This document shows, piece after piece, positions 1-8,690 of a stretch of 64,000 nucleotides of DNA. Location of the stretch: the NCBI RefSeq assembly GCF_024802625.1, contig NZ_CP103371.1, forward strand, positions 2,790,001 to 2,854,000, read 5' to 3'. The notes beneath the pieces are model-generated. The model was given only the letters and a program-made list of their open reading frames with translations. It ran no database searches and was not told where the DNA came from. Each line of letters starts with the position of its first letter. Position 1 is the stretch's first letter. The translations under genes and the position numbers were made by a program. This stretch comes from Massilia sp. H6 (lineage in GTDB: Bacteria; Pseudomonadota; Gammaproteobacteria; Burkholderiales; Burkholderiaceae_D).

Positions 1-2169
1 GCCTGCTTCGCCTCCCATCAGCTCGGCCAGCTGCTTGCTGATGACCAGCCCCAGCCCGGTACCTCCGTGGCGCCGCGTGGTGGACGGATCGCCCTGGTGA
101 AAGGGCGAGAACAGGCCTGCCAGCTTGTCGGGGTCGATGCCGATGCCGTCGTCCTGCACCTCGAAGCGCACCAGCAGCCCGGCGTCGTTTTCGCGCAGCA
201 AGCAGGCGCGCAAGACGATGCGGCCCTGGTCGGAAAACTTCACGGCATTGCCAGCGAAATTGAGCAAGACCTGCTCGATCCGGCGCGGGTCGCCGCGCAG
301 CGGACGTGCCAGCTCGGGCACGATCTCGACGTCGAAGCCGATACCCTTGGCCGCCGCCGCCGGTCCGAGCTGCTGCTCGACGTCGGACAGCACCGCGCCC
401 AGCGTAAAGCCGACGCTGTCGAGTTCGAGCTTGCCGGCCTCGATCTTGGAAAAATCCAGAATGTCGTTGATGATGCCCAGCAGATGCTGGCCCGAGTGGC
501 GGATTTTCTCGAGGTAGCCGCGCTGGCGCGGATCGCCCCCCGCTTGCAGCGCCAGGTGGGTCATGCCGATGATGCTGTTCATGGGCGTGCGGATTTCATG
601 GCTCATGTTCGACAGGAATTCGCTCTTGGCCTGGTTGGCGGCATCGGCCCGGGCCTTGAGCTCGTGCAGCGCGGTGACATCGGTCGAGACGCACAGCACG
701 GCCGGCACCGCGCCGGCCAGTTGCAGCGGCACCCGCACGCTCCACAGCTGGCGAAGGCTGCCATCGGGCAGTGCCTGCTCGACCTGGCTGGCGCTGCGCC
801 GGCCCTGCTCCAGTACCACGCGGTCGCGCTGCCAGATCTCGTCGGCGCGCGCCGCCGGCATCACCTCGAGATCGCGCCGTCCGATCACGGCGGTGGCCGG
901 CAAGCCCACCAGCGCCGCGCTCTTGGCATTGACGTAATGGAAGCGCCGCCCGGCGTCCTTCAGGTAGACAAACGCGTCCAGGTTGTCGAGCACCGAATCG
1001 AGCAGCAGGCGCTGGTCGAGCGCCGCGCGGCGCGAGCGCACCAGGTTCAAAAACAGCGCAAATGCCAGCAGCGTGCCACACAAACCCGACGCCAGCGCCA
1101 GCGCCGGCAGGTAGCGCGCATGGGCGTGCGCCATGAGCGCGCGGTCGGCCGAGAAATGCGCTTTCCAGCGTGTGCCCACATAGTCGATCTCGACCAGGCT
1201 GGTGAAATGCCCGGCAGGCGCCGGCTTGCCGCGCACGTCCGGCCCCAGCAGCAGCCGGTCGGACGCCAGCAGCGCCAGCGGCGCCAGCGGCGCCAGCGGC
1301 GCGCCGTCCTGCCGCGCTCCGGGTTCGCTGTACAGGCTCACCTGCACCGGCTGCGCCACGCCCGGGCCCAGTGCGCCCTTGACCAGTTTCTCGACCGAGA
1401 ACGCGATACCGATGCTGCCGACATAGCGCGCCCGGCGTTGTTCCAGCGTGGCCGGCACCGGGCCGCCCAGATACAACGGCTCGCGCATGCCCAGCACGAT
1501 GTGCGGGGTCGGCAGTTCGATCCGTATCGGATGGCCCGAGGCGCTGATGCTGCCGGTGTCGCGTGCCCGGGCCAGTGCCTTGGCCACGTTCGGGGCCGCG
1601 GCGATATCCACTCCGAGCCGCTTGACGGGCAGCTCGGACGGCTCGACCCAGGTGACCACTTCGTAGTACGGGCGCCGCCCGCCAGGGACGATGGCAAAAT
1701 CCGGGGTACCGGCCGGATCCACGCTGCGGTCCTGGCGCACCGCCGCCACGAAGGCAGCGCGCTGCGCATCGGGGACGTGGGCGATGAACGATACCGCCTC
1801 GAGCGCCGGAAACTGGCGCGGCAGATCCAGCGCCGCCACATAGCGGTGAAAACGCAGATGCGTCAGCGGCCCTTCGCCGGCGGTGTGCAGGGCCACCAGG
1901 CCGCGCACCACGCGTGCATACGAAGTAATGGCGGCGGACACGCGCTCGCGCGCCAGCTCGGCGGTATTATCGAAGCGGCGCCGGGCATCGTCTTCGATCG
2001 CGCTGGCGACCAACTGGTAGAGCAGCAGGCCGACCGCCAGCGACAGCGCCAGCCCGGCCGCCCAGGTGGCGGCGCGCGCTGCCTGGGGCGGGCCACCGGA
2101 GACGAAACCGGATGGGCTGGTAGCGGAGATCGGGGAGGCAGGCATGTTGTCCGGGACGTGCGGTTCCAT
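1..2169 (-). CDS. CHASE-PAS sensor histidine kinase, C-terminus outside window
   Basis: Membrane histidine kinase; 723 residues are visible and the frame runs off the left edge without a stop. Order: first membrane segment about residues 35-55, a periplasmic CHASE-type sensor region about 75-320, second membrane segment about 342-375, PAS domain about 385-495, HisKA with phospho-acceptor His524 in [10 protein letters not shown], then the HATPase domain with N box ([11 protein letters not shown], about 638), G1 box DDGIGID and G2 box GTGLGLVIS just before the edge. The kinase with an EIRTPMN-type H box often continues into receiver domains, so this may be a hybrid kinase; that cannot be seen. 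Two in-frame ATGs (2169 and 2145) could start it. It is divergent from the peptidase gene across 97 bp. The ligand is unknown. Confidence 0.9.
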   Translation of the reverse strand, partial: MEPHVPDNMPASPISATSPSGFVSGGPPQAARAATWAAGLALSLAVGLLLYQLVASAIEDDARRRFDNTAELARERVSAAITSYARVVRGLVALHTAGEGPLTHLRFHRYVAALDLPRQFPALEAVSFIAHVPDAQRAAFVAAVRQDRSVDPAGTPDFAIVPGGRRPYYEVVTWVEPSELPVKRLGVDIAAAPNVAKALARARDTGSISASGHPIRIELPTPHIVLGMREPLYLGGPVPATLEQRRARYVGSIGIAFSVEKLVKGALGPGVAQPVQVSLYSEPGARQDGAPLAPLAPLALLASDRLLLGPDVRGKPAPAGHFTSLVEIDYVGTRWKAHFSADRALMAHAHARYLPALALASGLCGTLLAFALFLNLVRSRRAALDQRLLLDSVLDNLDAFVYLKDAGRRFHYVNAKSAALVGLPATAVIGRRDLEVMPAARADEIWQRDRVVLEQGRRSASQVEQALPDGSLRQLWSVRVPLQLAGAVPAVLCVSTDVTALHELKARADAANQAKSEFLSNMSHEIRTPMNSIIGMTHLALQAGGDPRQRGYLEKIRHSGQHLLGIINDILDFSKIEAGKLELDSVGFTLGAVLSDVEQQLGPAAAAKGIGFDVEIVPELARPLRGDPRRIEQVLLNFAGNAVKFSDQGRIVLRACLLRENDAGLLVRFEVQDDGIGIDPDKLAGLFSPFHQGDPSTTRRHGGTGLGLVISKQLAELMGGEAG

Positions 2170-2266
2170 CGGCTCGATCTTGTTAGTATAAACGTGGCCC
2201 GCGGCGCAATAGTCACGCTTAGTCACACCCGATTCGCCCCCATCCACGCTCAATCACGACAAGTCC

Positions 2267-4366
2267 ATGCCCCTACTACCCCACCACCCCGCCGACCCCT
2301 ATCGCTGGCTGGAAGACATCGACGGTGCGCCGGCGCGCGCCTGGGTCGCCGAACGCAACGCCGCGACCGAAGCCGAGCTCGAAGCGCAGCCCGGTTTCGC
2401 GCCACTGGCGGCGCGCCTGGAGGGCATACTCGACTCCGCCGCAAAGATCCCGTACGCGCGCTGCCACGGCCAGCTGCTCTACAACTTCTGGCGCGATGCC
2501 GGCCACCTGCGCGGAATCTGGCGCCGCACCACGCTGGAACAATACCGCAGCGCGGCGCCAGCCTGGGAGACCGTGCTCGACCTGGACGCGCTGGCCCGGG
2601 ACGAAGGCGAGAACTGGGTCTGGGGCGGCTCTACCTGGCTCGAGCCCGGGGGCGAGCACTGCCTGGTCGCGCTGTCGCGCGGCGGTGGCGACGCGCGCGT
2701 GGTGCGCGAATTCGACCCCATCGCGAAGCGCTTCGTGGCCAATGGGTTTATTTTGCCGGAAGCGAAAAGCGAAGTCGCCTGGATCGACCGCGACACGCTG
2801 TTCGTCGGCACCGACTTCGGCCCGGGTTCGTTGACCGCGTCCGGCTATCCGCGCATCGTCAAGCAGTGGCAGCGCGGCCAAGCACTGGCTGGGGCGCTCA
2901 CGGTCTTCGAGGCGCGCCACGACGACCTGAGTGCCTCGGCCTGGCGCGACCCCACGCCCGGCTTCGAGCGCGACTTCGTGCAGCGCCAGGCCGGCTTCTA
3001 TAGCAGCGAGCTGTTTGTCCGGCGCGACGCTCGCCTGCACAAGCTGCCCAAGCCCGACGACGCCAAGGCCTTTGCCGTGCGCGGGCAGGTAATCATCGAA
3101 CTGCGCTCCGACTGGGAAGTGGGCGGATGCCACTATCCGCAGGGCGCGCTGCTGGCGGCCGACTTCGATGCCTTTTTGGACGGCAAGGCGAATATTGAAG
3201 CCTTGTTCGTGCCGACGCCCTCGACCTCGCTCGAAGCGGTGACGGCCACCCGCGACGCCCTGCTTCTGGTGCTGCTCGATAACGTCAAGAACCGCATCGT
3301 CGAGCTGCGCCTGGACGATACGGGCGCCGGCAGTGAGGCGGGGCGCTGGCGCCGGCGCGAGCTCGGCTTGCCGAGCGTGGGCGCGCTCGACGTCTGGGCC
3401 TATGACGAGACCGCGTCCAACCTTTACTTTTTGGCCGTGACCGGCTTTACCGAACCGACCACGCTCTACCTGATGCAGGCCGGCGGCGACGAGCACGCCG
3501 GGCTGGGCGCGCCGCTCAAGTCGATGCCGGCCTTCTTCGACGCCGCCGGCCTGGTGACGGGACAGTTCGAGGCGCGTTCGGCGGACGGCACGCGCGTGCC
3601 GTATTTCGTCGTCATGCGCGCCGACGCGCCGTTCGACGGCGACAATCCCACCGTCTTGTACGGCTACGGCGGTTTCGAGGTGTCGCTCAAGCCTTCGTAC
3701 GGCGCCATCAGCGGCGCCGCCTGGCTCGAGGCCGACGGCCGGCGCGGCGGCGTCTACGTACTGGCCAACATCCGCGGTGGCGGCGAATTCGGCCCGCGCT
3801 GGCACCAGGCGGCGCTCAAGGCGAACCGCCAGCGCGCCTTCGACGATTTTCTGGCGGTGGCCGAGGACCTGGTCGCACGCCGCATCACGAGCGCGCCGCG
3901 CCTTGGCATCATGGGCGGCAGCAATGGCGGCCTGCTGGTGGGCGCCGCCCTCACCCAGCGGCCCGAGCTGTTCGGCGCCGCGGTATGCCAGGTGCCGCTG
4001 CTGGACATGCGGCGCTACCACGAACTACTGGCCGGCGCCTCGTGGATCGGCGAGTACGGCGACCCGGACGATCCGGCCCAATGGGAATCGATCGGCCGCT
4101 ATTCGCCCTATCACAACCTGCATCCGCGCCTGCCCGACGGTCCGGCCTATCCGCGCACCTTGTTCACCAGCTCGACCCGCGACGACCGGGTTCATCCAGG
4201 ACACGCACGCAAGATGGCGGCGCGCATGCTCGAACTGGGGCACGACGTGCTGTACTGGGAAAACCTCGAGGGTGGCCATGCAGGTGCGACCGGCAATGCG
4301 CAAACCGCGCGTATGTGGGCACTGACCTGGACTTATCTAGCACGGCAATTGCGGCACGATCGCTAG
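2267..4366 (+). CDS. Prolyl oligopeptidase family (S9) serine peptidase
   Basis: A 699-residue protein of the S9 family: an N-terminal beta-propeller (opening PADPYRWLEDIDG is typical) and a C-terminal alpha/beta-hydrolase domain. The catalytic triad is visible: Ser552 in GGSNGG, Asp639/Asp640 in STRDDRVHPGH and His671 in EGGHAG. Family members cleave short proline-containing or basic peptides. No signal peptide is seen, so it probably acts in the cytoplasm. The length matches the family. No strong ribosome binding site precedes the ATG, but the second codon onwards fits the family start. Its stop codon overlaps that of the convergent lasI-like gene (shared CTAG), so transcripts from the two may collide. 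Substrate preference cannot be told from the sequence. Confidence 0.93.
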   Translation: MPLLPHHPADPYRWLEDIDGAPARAWVAERNAATEAELEAQPGFAPLAARLEGILDSAAKIPYARCHGQLLYNFWRDAGHLRGIWRRTTLEQYRSAAPAWETVLDLDALARDEGENWVWGGSTWLEPGGEHCLVALSRGGGDARVVREFDPIAKRFVANGFILPEAKSEVAWIDRDTLFVGTDFGPGSLTASGYPRIVKQWQRGQALAGALTVFEARHDDLSASAWRDPTPGFERDFVQRQAGFYSSELFVRRDARLHKLPKPDDAKAFAVRGQVIIELRSDWEVGGCHYPQGALLAADFDAFLDGKANIEALFVPTPSTSLEAVTATRDALLLVLLDNVKNRIVELRLDDTGAGSEAGRWRRRELGLPSVGALDVWAYDETASNLYFLAVTGFTEPTTLYLMQAGGDEHAGLGAPLKSMPAFFDAAGLVTGQFEARSADGTRVPYFVVMRADAPFDGDNPTVLYGYGGFEVSLKPSYGAISGAAWLEADGRRGGVYVLANIRGGGEFGPRWHQAALKANRQRAFDDFLAVAEDLVARRITSAPRLGIMGGSNGGLLVGAALTQRPELFGAAVCQVPLLDMRRYHELLAGASWIGEYGDPDDPAQWESIGRYSPYHNLHPRLPDGPAYPRTLFTSSTRDDRVHPGHARKMAARMLELGHDVLYWENLEGGHAGATGNAQTARMWALTWTYLARQLRHDR

Positions 4367-4947
4367 GATGCCAGCCGGCGCATGAACAATGCGTTCCAGG
4401 TCGCCTGGACATCGATCTCGAGCGCCACCGCGGTCTCGATGCCGATGACCTGGGGCGCACCGATGCGGCGCAAGATCACGCCGGCGCGGCGCGTCAGGCG
4501 CTCCATCGCCGTGGTGGTCACGGTCACGTAATGGGTCAGGCCGTACTCGATGCCATAGCCGATGATGGCCTCGAACGACTCCATGGTCATCTCGGAAAAT
4601 CCGTAGCGGCTCGCGCCCTCGGTCTCGATCGCGAAGCGCGACAGCTCCCAGATATGCGGGTCGCTCGGTGCGGCGCGGCCCTCCAGCAACTGCGGGAACG
4701 AATCCTTGAGCATGTACGGGCCCTCGGTCGGCAGCAGCCGCCAGCAGCCGCGCAGCACGCCACCGGGCTCACGCATGAGCATATAGCCCGGTTCCAGTGC
4801 GTCGTAGCCATCGATTTCCATTCCGGACAACACTGGCACTTCCCAACCGAGCCGGCCGCTGAATACCTTGGCGCGCAGTGTGTGCATCTCCCACAAATCC
4901 TTCGATTTGAATTCGCGGCGTGTAGCGATCTTGATCTGCATTGTCAT
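4363..4947 (-). CDS. lasI: LasI-like acyl-homoserine-lactone synthase
   Basis: Autoinducer synthase of the LuxI family, 194 residues. It makes an N-acyl-homoserine lactone from S-adenosylmethionine and acyl-ACP. Conserved residues are in place: Arg25, Phe29, Trp35, Asp46, Asp49, Arg70, Glu101 and Arg104. The stretches MEIDGYDALEP, GCWRLLPTEGPYMLK and PHIWELSRFAI are close to P. aeruginosa LasI from memory, closer than to short-chain LuxI enzymes, so a long-chain signal (3-oxo-C12-like) is inferred but not proven. The start MTMQIKI is used; an alternative ATG lies two codons later. It is divergent from the rsaL-like gene and shares the control region with it; the lasR-like gene lies beyond, giving the P. 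aeruginosa order. Confidence 0.93.
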   Translation of the reverse strand: MTMQIKIATRREFKSKDLWEMHTLRAKVFSGRLGWEVPVLSGMEIDGYDALEPGYMLMREPGGVLRGCWRLLPTEGPYMLKDSFPQLLEGRAAPSDPHIWELSRFAIETEGASRYGFSEMTMESFEAIIGYGIEYGLTHYVTVTTTAMERLTRRAGVILRRIGAPQVIGIETAVALEIDVQATWNALFMRRLAS

Positions 4948-4978
4948 GATGAGCCCCTGTTTGTGGTTGGTTAAATCC

Positions 4979-4993
4979 TATGCATTGCGCATA
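4979..4993. promoter_or_regulatory. Candidate RsaL-type operator on the lasI side
   Basis: TATGCATTGCGCATA is a 15-base inverted repeat with TATGC/GCATA arms, lying 31-45 bases upstream of the lasI-like ATG, where it would cover the core promoter. The P. aeruginosa RsaL site is, from memory, TATG-n-AA-n-TT-n-CATA; the outer arms match and the centre does not. Binding is inferred. Confidence 0.45.
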
Positions 4994-5022
4994 CAAGGTT
5001 CGTGCAAAGCGGGCAGAACCGG

Positions 5023-5042
5023 AACTAGCAACCCTGCTAGGT
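5023..5042. promoter_or_regulatory. Candidate lux/las box between lasI and rsaL
   Basis: AACTAGCAACCCTGCTAGGT contains the perfect arms CTAGC and GCTAG and fits the CT-N12-AG core of LasR/RhlR-type boxes exactly. It is about 75 bases upstream of the lasI-like ATG and about 65 bases upstream of the rsaL-like ATG, so one receptor dimer could activate both genes. The match is seen in the sequence; binding by the neighbouring LasR-like protein is inferred. Confidence 0.65.
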
Positions 5043-5067
5043 GGCTGATTCGGTCGCGAGTGAAATA

Positions 5068-5082
5068 CTTGCATTTTGCATA
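5068..5082. promoter_or_regulatory. Candidate RsaL-type operator on the rsaL side
   Basis: CTTGCATTTTGCATA repeats the TGCAT/GCATA theme of the site at 4979 and lies 24-38 bases upstream of the rsaL-like ATG. If bound, it would give autorepression of rsaL. The left arm is degenerate, so this is weaker than the lasI-side site. Confidence 0.35.
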
Positions 5083-5105
5083 GACTGACCAAGGGAGAAG
5101 ACACC

Positions 5106-5378
5106 ATGGCAAACGAGCTGATGTGCGACGCACTGGCCGCGGAACTGGAAGCGCAGCACGCGGCGCAAAGCAATGGAACACGGCAATCGGCCCCGCACGA
5201 ATTGCGGCGCCTGCGCATCGCCAAGCGCGAGAGCCAGGAGCGTTTCTGGAGCCGTTTTGGCGTGACTCAATCCAGCGGCAGCCGTTTCGAGACCGGCCTG
5301 GCCTTGCCCGCCCCGGTCGCCATCCTGCTGCGTCTGTATGTCAACGGCCGGCTCAGCGATGGTGATCTTCAGGCGTGA
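5106..5378 (+). CDS. rsaL: RsaL-like quorum-sensing repressor
   Basis: A 90-residue DNA-binding protein. Residues 40-65 (KRESQERFWSRFGVTQSSGS followed by RFETG) carry the helix-turn-helix signature of P. aeruginosa RsaL, which represses lasI and limits signal build-up. The start at 5106 is preferred over the longer frame from 5076 because AAGGGAGAAG stands 6 bases ahead of it. The N-terminal 30 residues are Ala/Glu-rich and not conserved. The gene is divergent from lasI, sharing a 158-bp control region, and its 3' end overlaps the convergent lasR-like gene by 26 bp, so sense transcripts of the two are antisense to each other at their ends. It is easily missed in annotation because it is short. 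Confidence 0.88.
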   Translation: MANELMCDALAAELEAQHAAQSNGTRQSAPHELRRLRIAKRESQERFWSRFGVTQSSGSRFETGLALPAPVAILLRLYVNGRLSDGDLQA

Positions 5379-6087
5379 TCAGGCCGATGGAAATGGCCTT
5401 GACCACCGCCTGCTGGCGCGTGTTGACGCCGAATTTCTGGCGCACATTGGCCAGGTGAAAATTGACGGTCGCTTCGGAGCAGCCGGTGATGCGCGCCACT
5501 TCCCATGACGACTTGCCGGCCATGACCCATTGCAGCACTTCCAGCTCGCGCCGGGTCAGGCGTGGCACCTCGCTTTCGGGCTTGGCCTGACGAAAGCGCG
5601 CGGACGAGGCGAATGCATAGTCGCGGATCAGCGATAGTCCGGGCAAGGCCACGGCCGTCGAGCGCACGAAGGGCGCGTCGGGACGCATGTCGGAGGCGAA
5701 ACTGATGATGCCGACCTCGCCCTGGGGGCCGTGCACCGGCAGCGTCACGCCGCTGCGGATACCGTGCGCACTGGCTTCTTCATAGAGCGCCCCTGGCGCG
5801 TCGCCGCCGAAGGTGGCAGGCGCCCAGATCAATGGCAATGTACTCGACAGGCAATGCCCCACGGTCGGATCGACATAGGCGAAGCCACTGCTGTCGTAGC
5901 GATCGCGCCACTCAACAGAATAGTTACTGCGAAGAAAAGCATTCTCGAAACGCACATGACGCGAGGGGACGACACCGAACAGCACGCGCTCAAAGCCTTG
6001 GGAGCGCGCCAGCGCGAACAGGCCCTCGCTCCAGGCCACGTCGGTCGGAGCTTCCAGTAGCTTGGTCAGCAGCGCGGTATCTATCAT
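5353..6087 (-). CDS. lasR: LasR-like LuxR-family autoinducer receptor
   Basis: Transcription factor of 244 residues with an N-terminal autoinducer-binding domain (about 10-160) and a C-terminal LuxR helix-turn-helix (about 175-240, LTRRELEVLQWVMAGKSSWE). The segment WRDRYDSSGFAYVDPTVGHC has the Trp, Tyr and Asp that hold the acyl-homoserine lactone, and resembles LasR. After binding its ligand it should activate lasI and rsaL through the box at 5023. No clear ribosome binding site is seen ahead of ATG 6087; the N-terminus length nevertheless fits the family. The 3' end overlaps rsaL. The 97-170 bp upstream region is AT-richer than its surroundings and may hold its promoter. Confidence 0.93.
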   Translation of the reverse strand: MIDTALLTKLLEAPTDVAWSEGLFALARSQGFERVLFGVVPSRHVRFENAFLRSNYSVEWRDRYDSSGFAYVDPTVGHCLSSTLPLIWAPATFGGDAPGALYEEASAHGIRSGVTLPVHGPQGEVGIISFASDMRPDAPFVRSTAVALPGLSLIRDYAFASSARFRQAKPESEVPRLTRRELEVLQWVMAGKSSWEVARITGCSEATVNFHLANVRQKFGVNTRQQAVVKAISIGLITPEDHHR

Positions 6088-6231
6088 GGGTCAATCTCGG
6101 GACATCATGCCAGCTATGCTAGTTGAGTCCGGCATGGTAAATACTCACGAAAATTAACGTTACAGCATTTATACCGTTAGATGCGTGGCATTAAAACAAC
6201 AACTTCATGACATCAGGGGCGGCCGGAACGT

Positions 6232-6250
6232 GCGGGCGCGGTGCGCCCGC
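6232..6250. terminator. GC-rich hairpin downstream of the GST gene
   Basis: GCGGGCGC and GCGCCCGC form a perfect 8-bp stem with a 3-base loop (GGT), 8 bases beyond the stop of the minus-strand GST gene. No T-run follows on either strand, so intrinsic termination is doubtful; it may simply stabilise the mRNA end. Confidence 0.35.
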
Positions 6251-6257
6251 CCTGTGC

Positions 6258-6878
6258 TCACGCTTGACCGGCGTCCTGCTGCGCAATCCGGTCACGCCAC
6301 GCCTGCAGATGCGCCATTCCCTCGTCCGCCGGCCGGAAACGCATCAGGCCGCGTGCGAACTCGAGTGCGCAAAACGCAGTGATGTCAGCGATCGTGAAGC
6401 GCTCGCCCGCCACATACGGGTGCTTGGCTAGCTCGCCGTCGAGCCAGCGCGCCGTCGCGCGCATCTTTTCGCCCTGCGCTGCACCGAAATCCGGAAACTG
6501 CGGCTGTTCCAGCATGGCCAGGCCCGGATGCGTGTGGCGCACGCATTGCGCGATCTCCAGCAGCAGGTGCAGCTCCATGCGGCGGTCGGCCATCTCGATG
6601 AATGCGCGCTCGGTGGCGTCCGCGCCCATCAGGTTCGGTTCCGGATACAGGCCTTCGAGATAGGTGCAGATGGCGCGGGTCTCGCTCAGCGCACGGCCAT
6701 CGTCGAGTACCAGCACCGGCACCCGCGCCAACGGATTGAGTGCCACGAAATCACTGGCGCGGTGTCCACCGGCGCCCAGGTCGACGTCAACGATCTCGAT
6801 ACCCTCGATGTCCTTGGCGGCAATGAACATGGTGACGCGCCTCGGGTTGGGCGCACGCTGGCTGGTATACAGGCGCAT
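6258..6878 (-). CDS. Glutathione S-transferase family protein
   Basis: A 206-residue cytosolic GST. The N-terminal thioredoxin-like half (about 1-80) opens MRLYTSQRAPNPRRV and has the cis-Pro region RVPVLVLDDG followed by SETRAI, the glutathione-binding SNAIL-type motif; the C-terminal half is helical. The start at 6878 is chosen over a frame 27 bases longer because GGAGAG lies 8 bases ahead and the fold begins there. It conjugates or reduces electrophiles with glutathione; the substrate is unknown. It lies 69 bp downstream of glpD on the same strand and may be cotranscribed. Its active site residue (Ser or Cys near SQRAPN) cannot be fixed by eye. Confidence 0.9.
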   Translation of the reverse strand: MRLYTSQRAPNPRRVTMFIAAKDIEGIEIVDVDLGAGGHRASDFVALNPLARVPVLVLDDGRALSETRAICTYLEGLYPEPNLMGADATERAFIEMADRRMELHLLLEIAQCVRHTHPGLAMLEQPQFPDFGAAQGEKMRATARWLDGELAKHPYVAGERFTIADITAFCALEFARGLMRFRPADEGMAHLQAWRDRIAQQDAGQA

Positions 6879-6947
6879 GGACTGGCTCTCCGGTGGAATG
6901 ATCAAACGGCCATCATAGCCTGGAATCGCTCCGGTTTGCCAGGCAGG

Positions 6948-8525
6948 TCAGGCCGGCTCGGCGACTGCAACGGACCCGGCGGGCCGGTGCTGAGCAGCGA
7001 TCCAGGCGTCGATGCCGTCCGCACAGCCGGGCGGCAGGTGCAGGCCGAGCTTGCTGCGCCGCCACAGGATGTCGGCGGAACAGGTGGCCCACTCGTGCTG
7101 CAGCAGGTAGCGCAACTCGGCCGCGTACAGTCCGGGCGCGACTTCGTCGCCGAGCGCGCCGATGCAGCTGGCGTGCCCCAGCAGGGTATCGACCCGGGTA
7201 CCGTAGGCGCGCGCCCAGCGCAGCGCCAGTGCCGGCGGCAGCCAGTCGTGGCGGCGCTGGAAGGCAGCGACCCAGTGGTCGAACTCGAGCACGCCGCGGC
7301 TGCTTGGGGTAGTGCCAAACAGATCCCCCCCGGGCAGGAGCGCGCTCGCGGTCCACGCCGGCCGCTGCACGGCCAGTGCCGGTGCGATCCAGTCCACCGC
7401 TTGCTCGGCCAGCTTGCGGTAGGTGGTAATCTTGCCGCCCAGGACAGACAGCAGCGGCGCGCCCGCGGTATCGTGCGCGAGCAGGTAGTCGCGCGTGGCC
7501 GCGGCGGCGCTGGCGGCGTCGTCTTCGAGCAGCGGACGCACGCCGGAATAACTCCATACCACGTCGGACGGGTGCACCTGGCGCCGGAAATAACGGTTGG
7601 CCAGTTCGCACAAATACACGGTTTCCGGGCCGCCGATGGTGACCGAGTCGGGGTCGCCGTGGAACTCGACATCGGTGGTGCCAATGAGCGTGAACGCGCC
7701 TTCGTAGGGCAGCGCAAAGACGATGCGGCCGTCCGGGTGCTGGAAGATGTAGGCATGGTCGTGATCGAACAGGCGCGGCACCACGATATGACTGCCCTTG
7801 ACCAGCCGCAGCCGCCGTGCCGGCGCGGCGCCGGTTGCGACCTGGGCGAGACGCCCGGCCCAGGGCCCGGCCGCATTGACCAGGCAGCGCGCCCGGACCT
7901 GCTCGCTTGTAGCGCCGCGCACCAGCGTCGCCGTCCAGTGATGGGCGTGGCGCTCGAAGGCGCCGGCGCGGGTGTAGGTGAGCACCGTGGCCCCGCGTTC
8001 GTGGGCGTCCATGGCATTGAGTACCACCAGCCGGGCGTCGTCCACCCAACCGTCCGAATACGCGAAGCCGCGCGTAAATGCGGGCGTGAGCGGGGCGCCG
8101 GCGCAATGGCTGGCCAGGTCGACCACGCTCGATCGGGGCAAGAATTCGCGCGGTGCCAGGTGGTCGTACAGGAACAGTCCGGCGCGGATCAGCCAGGCCG
8201 GACGCTGGCCTGCAGCGTGCGGCATCACGAAGCGCAGCGGGCGCATGATGTGCGGCGCGCTGCGCAGCAGCAGCTCGCGTTCGGCCAGCGCCTTGCGCAC
8301 CAGGCCGAACTCGCGGTGCTCCAGGTAGCGCAGGCCGCCGTGGATCAGTTTGCTGGATGACGACGAGGTATGCGCGCCCAGGTCGTCCTTGTCGCACAGG
8401 ATGACCCGCAGGCCCCGTCCGGCCGCGTCGCGCGCGATACCGGCGCCATTGATGCCGCCGCCGACCACCAGCACATCACATTCCAGTTGCCGGCTGCCAC
8501 CATTACCGCTGTCGACCTTAGCCAC
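6948..8525 (-). CDS. glpD: Glycerol-3-phosphate dehydrogenase (aerobic, FAD)
   Basis: Membrane-associated flavoenzyme of 525 residues that oxidises sn-glycerol 3-phosphate to dihydroxyacetone phosphate and passes electrons to quinone. The FAD-binding motif GGGINGAG is at 22-29 and is followed by the family signature SSSSSKLIHGGLRYLE. The N-terminal Rossmann fold, substrate domain and C-terminal GlpD helical region are all present and the length is normal. Translation starts at a GTG with AGGAGG five bases upstream. No glpF, glpK or glpR is adjacent, unlike many glp loci, and no recognisable GlpR operator was found in the 165-bp gap to the divergent flavoprotein-patatin gene. Confidence 0.95.
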   Translation of the reverse strand: MAKVDSGNGGSRQLECDVLVVGGGINGAGIARDAAGRGLRVILCDKDDLGAHTSSSSSKLIHGGLRYLEHREFGLVRKALAERELLLRSAPHIMRPLRFVMPHAAGQRPAWLIRAGLFLYDHLAPREFLPRSSVVDLASHCAGAPLTPAFTRGFAYSDGWVDDARLVVLNAMDAHERGATVLTYTRAGAFERHAHHWTATLVRGATSEQVRARCLVNAAGPWAGRLAQVATGAAPARRLRLVKGSHIVVPRLFDHDHAYIFQHPDGRIVFALPYEGAFTLIGTTDVEFHGDPDSVTIGGPETVYLCELANRYFRRQVHPSDVVWSYSGVRPLLEDDAASAAAATRDYLLAHDTAGAPLLSVLGGKITTYRKLAEQAVDWIAPALAVQRPAWTASALLPGGDLFGTTPSSRGVLEFDHWVAAFQRRHDWLPPALALRWARAYGTRVDTLLGHASCIGALGDEVAPGLYAAELRYLLQHEWATCSADILWRRSKLGLHLPPGCADGIDAWIAAQHRPAGSVAVAEPA

Positions 8526-8690
8526 GTCGCCTCCTGTACGCGGGCCGGGCCCGCTTTAACCGATCCAGTGTAGGGAGCGGATCGTGGAGATATCTTTGCA
8601 TACATCAATTATGCGGAGATTGCGCCAGCCTGTGTGCAAATTTGCCACAGCAGTCCGCCAACATCTCGCGCCAGCGCCACTCAAACCGGC

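Noticed and set aside
67..3003. 978-codon open frame on the plus strand
   Set aside because: It is antisense to the histidine kinase and runs out of frame into the peptidase; its product is Arg/Gln/His-rich with no motif. High GC leaves long shadow frames.
2276..4021. 581-codon open frame antisense to the S9 peptidase
   Set aside because: The opposite strand has a full set of catalytic motifs; this frame has none.
6528..8360. 610-codon plus-strand frame over GST and glpD
   Set aside because: Antisense to two well-recognised genes; composition typical of a reversed high-GC frame.
8526..8690. GlpR operator in the glpD upstream gap
   Set aside because: No sequence close to the known palindromic GlpR consensus could be found.
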